Of a DNA stretch of 25,958 nt, positions 1-7,195 are shown piece after piece. This DNA is from a virus, in IMG/VR virus record IMGVR_UViG_3300032087_001259, positions 1-25,958 of that record. The stretch is one strand, 5' to 3'. The notes under the pieces were generated by a model. It had not been told where the DNA came from, did not search any database, and worked only from the letters and a program-made list of their open reading frames with translations. The translations under genes were made by a program, and so were the position numbers. How positions within the stretch are numbered: position 1 is the stretch's first letter; every line of letters begins with the position of its first letter.

Positions 1-221
1 CTAAGAAAAGAGAATGGAGTGCAGTACAAGATTATTTTATGCAACTAGGAGCATATAGTTTAGCACATGAAGCTATGTATCAACCCATAGAACAAGCTAA
101 AATATGTATGTGTTCAAGAAATTTTGACTATCAAGAGTTTACAATTGAAGGCCAGGAACTAAAAGACTACCAAGAAAAATGGTGGGAAAGATACAATAAG
201 TATTTAGAAACTCTTAAGTAA
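1..221 (+). CDS. C-terminal part of a PD-(D/E)XK (RecB/Cas4-like) exonuclease, cut by the window edge
   Basis: The reading frame is open from base 3 and enters from upstream, so only about 72 C-terminal residues are visible. The segment DYFMQLGAYSLAHE contains a Q-x3-Y pattern (QLGAY), the conserved helix motif of RecB-type PD-(D/E)XK nucleases, followed by a tail rich in W, Y and charged residues as in phage exonucleases of the Cas4/MGME1-like group. The catalytic D and E-x-K motifs lie outside the window, so activity cannot be judged. The likely role is 5'-end processing of phage DNA for recombination or of host DNA for nucleotide recycling. The gene ends 8 bp inside the convergent SNF2 helicase gene. 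An internal ATG at 39 is not the true start, because the open frame and the conserved motif extend upstream of it. Confidence 0.7.
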   Translation, partial: KKREWSAVQDYFMQLGAYSLAHEAMYQPIEQAKICMCSRNFDYQEFTIEGQELKDYQEKWWERYNKYLETLK

Positions 222-1701
222 GCCACTCTTTAAATTCATCACCTAAAGTTTTAGTAGCTAATTTATTTTTATTAGATAGTGATGCAATAATTCTTTCATC
301 AATAGTACCTTTACAGATTAAATCAGTATACAACACAGGATGTTTAAGACCTGATCTATGAGCTCTATCTTCTGATTGTCTTCTTACTTCAAAGTTAAAA
401 CTATTAGAAAAATAAATAACATTCTTTGCTTCTGTTAATGTTAAACCAAAACCACCTGTAGATGGATTACCTACAAAGAATCTACACTTATCGTCTGTTT
501 GAAATCTATTAACTGCTTCTGTTCTTTTAGCACTATCTACTGCACCATAGTTAGCTACAACAGAATGTACTCCATACTTTTCTTTTAAAAATTTAATTAT
601 ATTTTCTATATTATAGATATAGTTAGCCCATATAATTACTTTGCCATCTGATTCTTCTATTATATCTGACAATGCATGTAGTTTAGGATTCTTAAATTCT
701 TTTAACACACCATCATTTGTTTTAACAAAACCATTACACACCTGGTGTAATTTAATAATCTCAGTTAATTTATTATTGTATGATACTGCTTCATCTTCTA
801 TGATTGCTATTGCAGCTATTCTTAATCTTTCATAAAAGTCTTTTTGTTCATCATTCATATCAATATATCGTTTGGTATATAATTTTTTAGGTAGATCTAA
901 ACATTCATCTTTAGTTACTCTGTAAGAGAACTTAGATAGTTTATCTTCTAATTCTTCTAAGTGTACATAGTATTTAGGTATCTCAGTATACTTACCATTA
1001 CCTAAATCTAATTTATGTGTCACACAATATCTATTTCTAAAAGAATAATAAGAAGAAAAACCTAAATGATCTGGATTTAAAAAATCACATTGAGTATATA
1101 AATCTAATGGCGACTTAGTAACTGGTGAACCTGTAAGTATTCTTTTGTATTTAGAATAGTCTCCAAGTTTAAGAACATTTCTAGTTCTTATTGCTTTATG
1201 ATTTTTAATTGTAGTAGACTCATCAACAATAGTTAAATTGTTTGGATGAGAATATAAAAATTCTGTTGCACCTTTTAATCCTCTAGATGTAGAAAGAGCT
1301 TCTATATTCATGCAGAATATTTTTAACTTACCTTTTTTATCTAAAGATTTTTGTAATTGTTTTGGTTTATCTATGTTCCAAGAATAAATTTCATAGTCCA
1401 CATCAGGAGACATATGTTTATAAATTTCATCAAATGCCCAAACAGTATAAACTGATTTAGGTGCAAGAATTAAAACACCAGTAATATTTTTATTGACTCT
1501 TAATAATCCAATGTTATCGATTGCGACTTTAGTTTTGCCTGTACCCATTTCCATAAAGAAAGCATATGTGGGTTTGTCCCAAGCTTTTAATAGACAAGTT
1601 TTTTGGTGTTCGTATGGTTCTGTTTTAAAGTTAAACAAGTTCAACATAATGCTTGACATACTATCAGCCATGACTATATTGTCAACATTAAAGGAGGTCA
1701 T
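214..1701 (-). CDS. SNF2-family (superfamily II) DNA helicase/translocase
   Basis: A 495-aa protein with the full set of SNF2/SF2 motifs: Walker A MGTGKT (residues 52-57), DExx-type box VDES (159-162), motif III GSPV (191-194), a C-terminal lobe with the GFGLTLTEA stretch, and motif VI QSEDRAHR (442-449). These hydrolyse ATP and drive duplex-DNA translocation. In phages such enzymes are thought to aid replication initiation, fork remodelling or displacement of bound proteins. It is the only leftward gene in the replication block and meets the nuclease gene tail to tail. The start is uncertain: ATG at 1701 has no clear ribosome site and lies 4 bp from the start of the divergent gene, whose promoter sits inside this ORF. 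ATG at 1671 is an alternative that removes 10 residues before the conserved core. Confidence 0.9.
   Translation of the reverse strand: MTSFNVDNIVMADSMSSIMLNLFNFKTEPYEHQKTCLLKAWDKPTYAFFMEMGTGKTKVAIDNIGLLRVNKNITGVLILAPKSVYTVWAFDEIYKHMSPDVDYEIYSWNIDKPKQLQKSLDKKGKLKIFCMNIEALSTSRGLKGATEFLYSHPNNLTIVDESTTIKNHKAIRTRNVLKLGDYSKYKRILTGSPVTKSPLDLYTQCDFLNPDHLGFSSYYSFRNRYCVTHKLDLGNGKYTEIPKYYVHLEELEDKLSKFSYRVTKDECLDLPKKLYTKRYIDMNDEQKDFYERLRIAAIAIIEDEAVSYNNKLTEIIKLHQVCNGFVKTNDGVLKEFKNPKLHALSDIIEESDGKVIIWANYIYNIENIIKFLKEKYGVHSVVANYGAVDSAKRTEAVNRFQTDDKCRFFVGNPSTGGFGLTLTEAKNVIYFSNSFNFEVRRQSEDRAHRSGLKHPVLYTDLICKGTIDERIIASLSNKNKLATKTLGDEFKEWLT
1653..1680 (+). promoter_or_regulatory. Sigma70-type promoter for the rightward replication operon
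   Basis: A perfect -35 TTGACA (1653-1658) and a near-consensus -10 TATATT (1675-1680) are separated by 16 bp. The predicted transcript starts near 1687, just before the AAAGGAGG ribosome site (1690-1697) and the ATG at 1706. The promoter lies inside the 5' end of the opposite-strand SNF2 ORF. Confidence 0.75.
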
Positions 1702-1705
1702 ATTT

Positions 1706-2248
1706 ATGAACCTAGAACAACTAACAAGTGTAAATATAAAAACTGACGAAGTAAAAGAAATATCTGGAGCTTGTAAAAAGCTTACTTCTCAAAATAAAAA
1801 AATCGAAGATCTTCAAAAAACTTTGAAAGAAGCTGAAGAAGAATCTAGACGATTATCTGAAGAGGTCATTCCTACATTGATGCAACAAGCAGGAGTATCA
1901 TCTATTACACTGGATGATGGAACCTCAGTAGAAGTTTCACCTTACTACTACGCAAAAATATCTGAGGCAAACAAAGAAGATTGTTTCCGATGGTTGCGTG
2001 AGAACAATCACGGGGACCTGATAAAAAATAATTTATCAGTTTCGTTTGGTAAGGGGGAAGATGCTAATGCAGTGAAACTAAAAGAATCACTGGAGCAGCA
2101 AGGTCTGGTCGTAGACCAAAAACAAGACGTCCATTGGCAAACTCTTCGAGGATTTGTTAGAGAACAAATTGAGAAGAATAATAATATACCATCTGAATTG
2201 TTTGGATTGTATGTTGCTAATAGGACTAAATTAACAAATAAAAACTAA
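1706..2248 (+). CDS. Conserved phage protein with N-terminal coiled coil; function unknown
   Basis: A 180-aa protein, first gene of the rightward replication operon. The start is fixed at 1706 by a strong AAAGGAGG ribosome site 8 nt upstream; the open frame continues further 5' but that part only mirrors the helicase gene. Residues about 15-55 form a charged heptad-like coiled coil (runs of K, E, Q, L). They are followed by a short beta-rich part (SITLDDGTSVEVS) and a C-terminal helical part ending in a basic tail. The pattern HWQTLRGFVREQIE ... IPSELFGLYV recurs in phage proteins encoded beside ssDNA-binding and recombination genes (possibly the family called DUF7173; name not certain). Position suggests a replication or recombination accessory role. 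No catalytic motif is visible. Confidence 0.8.
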   Translation: MNLEQLTSVNIKTDEVKEISGACKKLTSQNKKIEDLQKTLKEAEEESRRLSEEVIPTLMQQAGVSSITLDDGTSVEVSPYYYAKISEANKEDCFRWLRENNHGDLIKNNLSVSFGKGEDANAVKLKESLEQQGLVVDQKQDVHWQTLRGFVREQIEKNNNIPSELFGLYVANRTKLTNKN

Positions 2249-2265
2249 CACATAAGGAGTAACAC

Positions 2266-3066
2266 ATGGCAAAAACTCAAGCCAACTCAGTTGCAACTAA
2301 AGCAACTGCTTCAGCACCTATGCTTTCTTCAATGGAAGAATTTGCAGGTGCAGGTGCGGAAAACATTACATCAAAAGATGTATCACTTCCGTTTCTAAAA
2401 ATACTTACTAATAATTCTCCTCAAGTCACTCAAGGTGATTCGAAGTTTATTAGTGAGGCAAGACCTGGTATGGTCATAAATTCTGTCTTGAACAAATTAT
2501 ATAATGGTCAAGATGGTTTTAATGTCGTACCATGTTTTTTTAAATTCGAATATGTAGAGTGGGCAGACAGAGGTACACAGAATTCTGTTGCACCTGTTAA
2601 CTCATATCCTGCTGATTCGGATATTATGTCCAAAACAACTAGGGGTGAGGATCGAAAAGATAGATTGCCAAACGGTAATTATATCGAACCTACTCATTAT
2701 CATTATGTGATGATAGTAGACAACAACGATCAACCATCTGAAACTGCGGTCATTGTTATGAAAGCTACTCAGGCTAAAAAGTCTAAGAAGTGGAATTCAA
2801 TGATGCTTTCTCAAAGAAGAAAAGGTAAGAGTGGTTTATTTCAACCACCTACTTGGTCTCAGATTTACAAATTAAGAACTATACTAGAGAAAAATAGTTT
2901 AGGTTCTTGGTTTGGTTGGGAGATCGAACATGAGAAAGATATACCTAATGAGACTTTAATGGAAAGCGCAATGGCTTTCTATGAGACTTGTAAAAAAGGT
3001 AATGCGAAAGTAAATCTTTCTGAGGACCAAAAACAAGAAACCGGAACTGCGGACGCGCCATTTTAA
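2266..3066 (+). CDS. Putative ssDNA-binding / recombination accessory protein
   Basis: A 266-aa protein with an AAGGAG ribosome site before ATG 2266. After a low-complexity Ala/Thr/Ser N-terminus (about 1-30) comes a conserved core beginning LPFLKILTNNSPQV, a pattern seen in phage proteins encoded between primase/polymerase and helicase genes and often annotated as DNA-binding. The C-terminus is charged and ends in ADAPF, reminiscent of SSB-type tails (acidic stretch ending in Phe) that recruit replication partners. The internal basic segment KKSKKWNSMMLSQRRKGK (around residues 171-188) would suit nucleic-acid contact. Its stop codon shares a base with the primase start (TAATG), indicating translational coupling. 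The SSB role is inference from context and tail; a RecT-like or structural role is not excluded. Confidence 0.6.
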   Translation: MAKTQANSVATKATASAPMLSSMEEFAGAGAENITSKDVSLPFLKILTNNSPQVTQGDSKFISEARPGMVINSVLNKLYNGQDGFNVVPCFFKFEYVEWADRGTQNSVAPVNSYPADSDIMSKTTRGEDRKDRLPNGNYIEPTHYHYVMIVDNNDQPSETAVIVMKATQAKKSKKWNSMMLSQRRKGKSGLFQPPTWSQIYKLRTILEKNSLGSWFGWEIEHEKDIPNETLMESAMAFYETCKKGNAKVNLSEDQKQETGTADAPF

Positions 3067-4622
3067 TGAGTTCACTAGATTTTTTTAGTAAACTTTTTGG
3101 TGGCTTAACGTCAGCATACGGTACCTACGAGCTCTCCGGAGCTCGTAGGGCAGACGGTAAAGCGGAAGGTAGAGCATTAACTAAGAAGGCAGAAGTTACT
3201 TTAGAACTATTTGCTAAACATCTTAAAGGAGAATTGTCTTTGGGTATTGTACCTATAATGAAAGACAACAACTGTAAGTGGGGTTGTATAGATGTTGATG
3301 AGTATGAAGGATTTAATCCACTTAACGTAATAAAAAAAATTAGAGATTTAAAATTACCATTGTTTCCTTACAGATCTAAATCTGGAGGATTGCATATATT
3401 TTTACATATTAATGGTGTGGTACCAGCAACTGATATGATTGATAAACTTACTAAGTTAGCTAGTAGATTAGGTCTAGCTGATTGTGAGATATTCCCTAAA
3501 CAAAGAACTATAAATGTTGAATTAGGCACGATAGGTAATTGGTTAAATCTTCCATATCAAAATGCTGAGATGACTACAAGACACGCAATAGATGACACCG
3601 GCCAATCGATACCTATAGAAAAACTAAAAAAGGCAGTGCAACCTTTTTTGGTTACACCCGAAGATTTTTACAAAATACAATTGGATGAATTAAATGATGA
3701 TGACAAAGAGTTTGTTGATTACCCACCATGCGTACAGAATTTTGTTAAGAATGCAGTTAAGCCAGGTGATGGTAGAAACGAAGCATTATTTAATGTTGGT
3801 GTTTGTATGCTTAAAAAACATGGTAAAGATGGTGCGTGGGAAGATGAATTAGGTGAAGTCAATAAGTCTTGGGGTGATGATAAGATAGACCCAAAAGAAT
3901 TAAAGATAACTGTTATTAAAAGTTTAAGTGGAGACAAAGATTATAATTACAAATGCAGTTCTCCGATAGCTAAAAAGTTTTGTGATCAAGCAGAATGTGT
4001 GAAAAGAAAATTAGGTATTGGTAAAAAGAATTACACATTTAATATAGATTCCTTTCAAAAAATAAGCACTAAACCACCTAAATATATTTTAACAATAGAT
4101 AAAAAACCTGTAAGACTTACAGGCCAACAATTGTGTCAACAACAATTATTAAAAACAGAATTGTTTGATGCAGATATTGTATGGAAAACTATGAAGCAAG
4201 AAGACTTTGGTTTATGGTTAAATTATCTTAAGTCAATTCAAACTGAGGTAGAAGGTTATGACTTTACTGATGATGATAAAGATGAGTTTGAATATCTATT
4301 CAAAAACTTTATAGATGATAGTCAGTTAGCTGATGATATATCACAAACACAAACTGATTATATATTTGAAGAAGATGGTCATGTATTTTTTAGAGCAGAA
4401 GTATTTAAAAAGTTTTTAAAGAAAGATGGTAACAGTATGAAACCATCTGAAGTAAAAGAACTATTAATAGATAACGGAGCAGAATATATTAGGCAACATA
4501 AAGAATATAAAGCTAGGTTATGGCGAATACCTAAACCTAAAATAGAAAACATAAAGGAACGTAATGTTGAATTTAAAACAGAACAATCGCCATTTGACCC
4601 AGATACACAACAAAACTTTTAA
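3066..4622 (+). CDS. Archaeo-eukaryotic-type (AEP) primase, TOTE-like
   Basis: A 518-aa protein that synthesises primers, coupled to the preceding gene by TAATG. The N-terminal third matches the AEP primase fold as found in TOTE-type systems: catalytic acidic pair IDVD (residues 75-78, metal binding), the nucleotide-binding SKSGGLH motif (104-110), then EIFPKQ (141-146) and GNWLNLPY. The C-terminal part (about 230-500) contains Cys at conserved-looking spacing (around CSS...CDQAECVKRK), possibly a small zinc-binding or DNA-binding segment, plus an acidic linker; no DnaB-like Walker A helicase motif is visible. A very stable hairpin sits about 60 nt after the start codon (listed separately). 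The tail overlaps the helicase gene start by 59 nt. Primase assignment is strong; TOTE affinity is by motif recognition. Confidence 0.85.
   Translation: MSSLDFFSKLFGGLTSAYGTYELSGARRADGKAEGRALTKKAEVTLELFAKHLKGELSLGIVPIMKDNNCKWGCIDVDEYEGFNPLNVIKKIRDLKLPLFPYRSKSGGLHIFLHINGVVPATDMIDKLTKLASRLGLADCEIFPKQRTINVELGTIGNWLNLPYQNAEMTTRHAIDDTGQSIPIEKLKKAVQPFLVTPEDFYKIQLDELNDDDKEFVDYPPCVQNFVKNAVKPGDGRNEALFNVGVCMLKKHGKDGAWEDELGEVNKSWGDDKIDPKELKITVIKSLSGDKDYNYKCSSPIAKKFCDQAECVKRKLGIGKKNYTFNIDSFQKISTKPPKYILTIDKKPVRLTGQQLCQQQLLKTELFDADIVWKTMKQEDFGLWLNYLKSIQTEVEGYDFTDDDKDEFEYLFKNFIDDSQLADDISQTQTDYIFEEDGHVFFRAEVFKKFLKKDGNSMKPSEVKELLIDNGAEYIRQHKEYKARLWRIPKPKIENIKERNVEFKTEQSPFDPDTQQNF
3124..3149 (+). other. Perfect 11-bp hairpin with UNCG-type tetraloop inside the primase gene
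   Basis: CCTACGAGCTC (3124-3134), loop TCCG, GAGCTCGTAGG (3139-3149). The arms are exact reverse complements and the RNA loop C(UCCG)G belongs to the exceptionally stable UNCG class. It encodes TYELSGAR near the primase N-terminus. No U-run follows, so a plain intrinsic terminator is unlikely. Confidence 0.8.
3596..3607 (+). repeat. GC-rich dispersed motif, partial copy
   Basis: CACCGGCCAATC here is identical to 20678-20689 and shares its core with the copies at 8230 and 8894. It falls in a different codon phase from the others. Confidence 0.5.
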
Positions 4623-6174
4623 GATCTTTGGTCCTCCTGGTACAGGTAAGACCACAAGATTAATTAAAATAGTTGAAAAACATTTAAGACTTGGTGTGCA
4701 ACCATTTGAAATGGTTTATGTTTCATTTACAAACAAAGCAATTGATGAAGCAGTAGATAGAGTTTTAAAAAAATTTAAACAATATGAAGAGGATGATTTT
4801 AATAACTTTAGAACTATACATTCTTTTTGTAAAAAAGAACTTTCATCAATACCTGTTCTTGATCCTAAAATAGATATGTTAAAGTTCCATACTGATTGGG
4901 GAACTATAAGTGCAAACTTTACTGAAGAGGATGCTAATCAAAAAGTATTTAATAACTGGTCTTTAAGAGTTTATGACAAAGCTAGAAACATGTTAATGGA
5001 TCCAGTTAGTTTATATAAAGCTGAACCCATTAAGAAAGTAAGACTACAACAGTTTACAGATATAATTAGAAATTATAAAAAATTTAAAAAAGATAATAAG
5101 ATGGATTTTACAGACATGGTTCAAAAATATGTAGATGAAATTAATCCACCATCTTATAAAGTATTTATAGTAGATGAAGCTCAAGATCTGACACCTTTAC
5201 AATGGAAATTTGTAGACAAAGTAGCTAAACAAGCAGAAAGAATTTACCTTGCAGGAGATGATGACCAGGCAATATATGAATGGAATGGCGCAAGAGTTAG
5301 AAGTTTCTTAGATTTTCCAGGAAAAATTTTTGTATTAAATAAATCATACAGACTTAACAATACAATACTTAACTTCTCAAAAGAAATATTAAAGTTTATA
5401 CCTGAGAGACAGGAAAAAGAATTCACCTCAACTAACAAATCTGAAGGATCTATTAAAACATATAGTAGATTTAACGAAGTACCTTTTGATTCATTGGAAG
5501 GCACTTGGTTTGTATTAGGCAGAGTAGGAGATAATGTCGATGAGCTTAAAGAATATGCTAGGCAAAAGGGCCTATACTTTCAGGACATGAGGGGGAATAA
5601 ATCGTTCAATATTAACAAATGGAATGCCATAAATTATTGGATTACCTTACAAAAAGGAGAGACCTTAACTAAAGAACAGGTAGGTGTTTTGTATGATTTT
5701 ATTGAACAAATTAAAAAAGGTTGGAGAAAGATCGACAACAAAGCCTGGTCTGATATCCATCCGAATCAACCTTTAGATCTAGATTACCTGAAGAGCAATT
5801 GTGGTTTGGAGACTACCGAAAAGGATTGGTGGAAAGTCTTGAACAGAAAATTTACTGGCAGAGACTTGGATTATTTTGAAAGTATGTTAAAACGAAACAT
5901 TCAATTTAACGAGAAAGCAAAAATAATTATTGATACGATCCACTCAGTTAAAGGTGGGGAGGCAGATAATGTACTGATATATGAAAAAGCTAATTGGCCA
6001 TCTAATTTTTCAACAAAAAACAACAGAGAGAAAATGGCTGAAGCGCGTGTTTGGTATACTGGTATTACACGTTCTAAAACATCCCTACATATCCTCTCAA
6101 CTAATCATACATATTTTTTTCCTTTGGGGCGTCTTGCATCTAATTACAACAGGAGAATTATAAATGAGCGATAA
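4564..6174 (+). CDS. UvrD/Rep-like superfamily 1A DNA helicase
   Basis: A 536-aa ATP-dependent helicase of the SF1A (UvrD/PcrA/Rep) type. Visible motifs in order: Walker A GPPGTGKT (23-30), motif Ia VSFTNKAIDEA, TIHSFC, Walker B VDEAQD (203-208), motif III LAGDDDQAIYEWNGA, motif IV NKSYR, motif V TIHSVKGGEADNV and motif VI YTGITRSK. It is shorter than UvrD (about 720 aa), so accessory subdomains are reduced, as is usual in phage versions. It probably unwinds duplex ahead of the polymerase or acts in recombination; with no DnaB-type helicase in view it could be a main unwinding activity. Start 4564 has AAGGAA just upstream and overlaps the primase end by 59 nt. The 3' end overlaps the next gene by 11 nt. 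Confidence 0.92.
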   Translation: MLNLKQNNRHLTQIHNKTFKIFGPPGTGKTTRLIKIVEKHLRLGVQPFEMVYVSFTNKAIDEAVDRVLKKFKQYEEDDFNNFRTIHSFCKKELSSIPVLDPKIDMLKFHTDWGTISANFTEEDANQKVFNNWSLRVYDKARNMLMDPVSLYKAEPIKKVRLQQFTDIIRNYKKFKKDNKMDFTDMVQKYVDEINPPSYKVFIVDEAQDLTPLQWKFVDKVAKQAERIYLAGDDDQAIYEWNGARVRSFLDFPGKIFVLNKSYRLNNTILNFSKEILKFIPERQEKEFTSTNKSEGSIKTYSRFNEVPFDSLEGTWFVLGRVGDNVDELKEYARQKGLYFQDMRGNKSFNINKWNAINYWITLQKGETLTKEQVGVLYDFIEQIKKGWRKIDNKAWSDIHPNQPLDLDYLKSNCGLETTEKDWWKVLNRKFTGRDLDYFESMLKRNIQFNEKAKIIIDTIHSVKGGEADNVLIYEKANWPSNFSTKNNREKMAEARVWYTGITRSKTSLHILSTNHTYFFPLGRLASNYNRRIINER

Positions 6175-6487
6175 CAATATGTTTGATGAAGCATTTCCAC
6201 AAGACAAACAAATAGGTGGGAATCATTATAAAAATTTTCATATACAACCATATGAATTTATTTCTAAAAATAAACTTTCATTCTTTCAAGGCAACGTTGT
6301 AAAATATGTTTGTAGATATTTAGAAAAAAATGGTATAGAAGATTTAAATAAAATAATTCATTATTGTGAGTTAGAAAAGTTAAGAATGAAGGACGAAGAT
6401 GCCAGGAACGAAAAAAATAGCAAAACATATAACGGTAGACAAAGTAAAATTTATGCTGGAAATATATCCAGCAAGAGGGGGATCTAA
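6164..6487 (+). CDS. DUF3310 family protein
   Basis: A 107-aa protein. The DUF3310 signature is clear: IGGNHYK (17-23), IQPYEFI, GNVVKYVCRY (43-52) and KNGIEDLNK (from residue 55). The domain is small, widespread in phages and commonly found beside nucleotide-metabolism or replication genes; some versions are annotated as nucleotide kinases, without proof that I know of. The C-terminal tail from about residue 75 is basic and not conserved. It starts inside the end of the helicase gene with AGGAGA 8 nt upstream, so it is co-translated with the replication operon. The gene after it begins within its own 3' end, 89 nt before the stop. Confidence 0.85.
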   Translation: MSDNNMFDEAFPQDKQIGGNHYKNFHIQPYEFISKNKLSFFQGNVVKYVCRYLEKNGIEDLNKIIHYCELEKLRMKDEDARNEKNSKTYNGRQSKIYAGNISSKRGI

Positions 6488-6629
6488 TAATACAATAGAA
6501 GGTCCTTTTTGGGAAATCTTTCCTGAAGATTATAATGCGTCACTATTTGCATTTAGTAATAAAGAAAAATTAAATAAATTAATAGAAAAAAAATTTATCA
6601 AATGGAACAAAGTCAATTCTACTATTTAG
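6399..6629 (+). CDS. Small protein of unknown function
   Basis: A 76-aa frame starting at ATG 6399 with GAAGGA about 6 nt upstream, overlapping the DUF3310 gene by 89 nt and the next gene by 28 nt. The sequence has a core EIYPARGGSNNTIEGPFWEIFPEDYNAS and a basic C-terminus. I do not recognise the family. The long overlap is unusual, but without this gene there would be a 114-bp gap in a tightly packed operon, and the C-terminal half of the DUF3310 ORF looks like the less conserved partner. Confidence 0.6.
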   Translation: MPGTKKIAKHITVDKVKFMLEIYPARGGSNNTIEGPFWEIFPEDYNASLFAFSNKEKLNKLIEKKFIKWNKVNSTI

Positions 6630-7195
6630 GTCCTTTACTTTTTAAATCAAAAGTAGAAGAACAAACTTTGAAACAAATAGAAAGTTTATGTAAAAAAGAT
6701 AAATCTTTAAGTGCAGTAAAAGATTTAGCTGGACATATAAATGATGAATATAAAATTAATTATAGAGATTTAGACAAAGCACTTGAAAGTCATATATTAA
6801 CTTTTATTAAATGTTATCAAGGTTTTTATGGTTTACTAGATGATTTCTATATTAACAATGCTTGGGTAAATTATATGCAGGCTGGAGATTATAATCCTAT
6901 ACATACACACACAAAATGTGATTTTTCTGCAGTTCTTTTTTTACAAATGCCTGAAGAAATTAAAAAAGAAAATGCACAATTTAAAGGTAACGGAGGATCT
7001 TTAGAAGCTGGGCCTGGATCTTTAAGTTTTACTACAGGTGTGCCGATGAAAAATTGGAGAAATGAAGTAATTTTTTTACCTGAGAGAGGAGATTTATTTT
7101 TATTTCCTGCAAATTTAATGCACTTTGTATGTCCTTTTAAATCAAATGTAGAAAGAATAACTGTAGCATTTAACTTATCAAAGAAAAATATATGA
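6602..7195 (+). CDS. 2-oxoglutarate/Fe(II)-dependent oxygenase-like protein
   Basis: A 197-aa protein of the putative 2OG-Fe(II) oxygenase type common in marine phages (TIGR02466/PF13759-like). The double-stranded beta-helix motifs are visible: YNPIHTHTKCDFS (H101, H103 and D107 as candidate iron ligands), the strand GDLFLFPANLMHFV with the distal His (H174), and R185 in ERITVAFNL, which would bind the 2-oxoglutarate carboxylate. Such enzymes hydroxylate proteins, nucleic acids or small molecules; the substrate cannot be read from the sequence. The start lacks a strong ribosome site and overlaps the previous gene, suggesting translational coupling. It shares ATGA with the polymerase gene that follows, so it is expressed with the replication genes. 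Confidence 0.8.
   Translation: MEQSQFYYLGPLLFKSKVEEQTLKQIESLCKKDKSLSAVKDLAGHINDEYKINYRDLDKALESHILTFIKCYQGFYGLLDDFYINNAWVNYMQAGDYNPIHTHTKCDFSAVLFLQMPEEIKKENAQFKGNGGSLEAGPGSLSFTTGVPMKNWRNEVIFLPERGDLFLFPANLMHFVCPFKSNVERITVAFNLSKKNI

Noticed and set aside
1493-1705. Upstream extension of the coiled-coil gene to 1493
   Set aside because: That part mirrors the SNF2 gene on the opposite strand; the promoter and AAAGGAGG point to ATG 1706.
6454-6473. TGCTGGA/TCCAGCA hairpin
   Set aside because: A 7-bp stem inside overlapping genes with ordinary codons and no supporting signal; likely chance.
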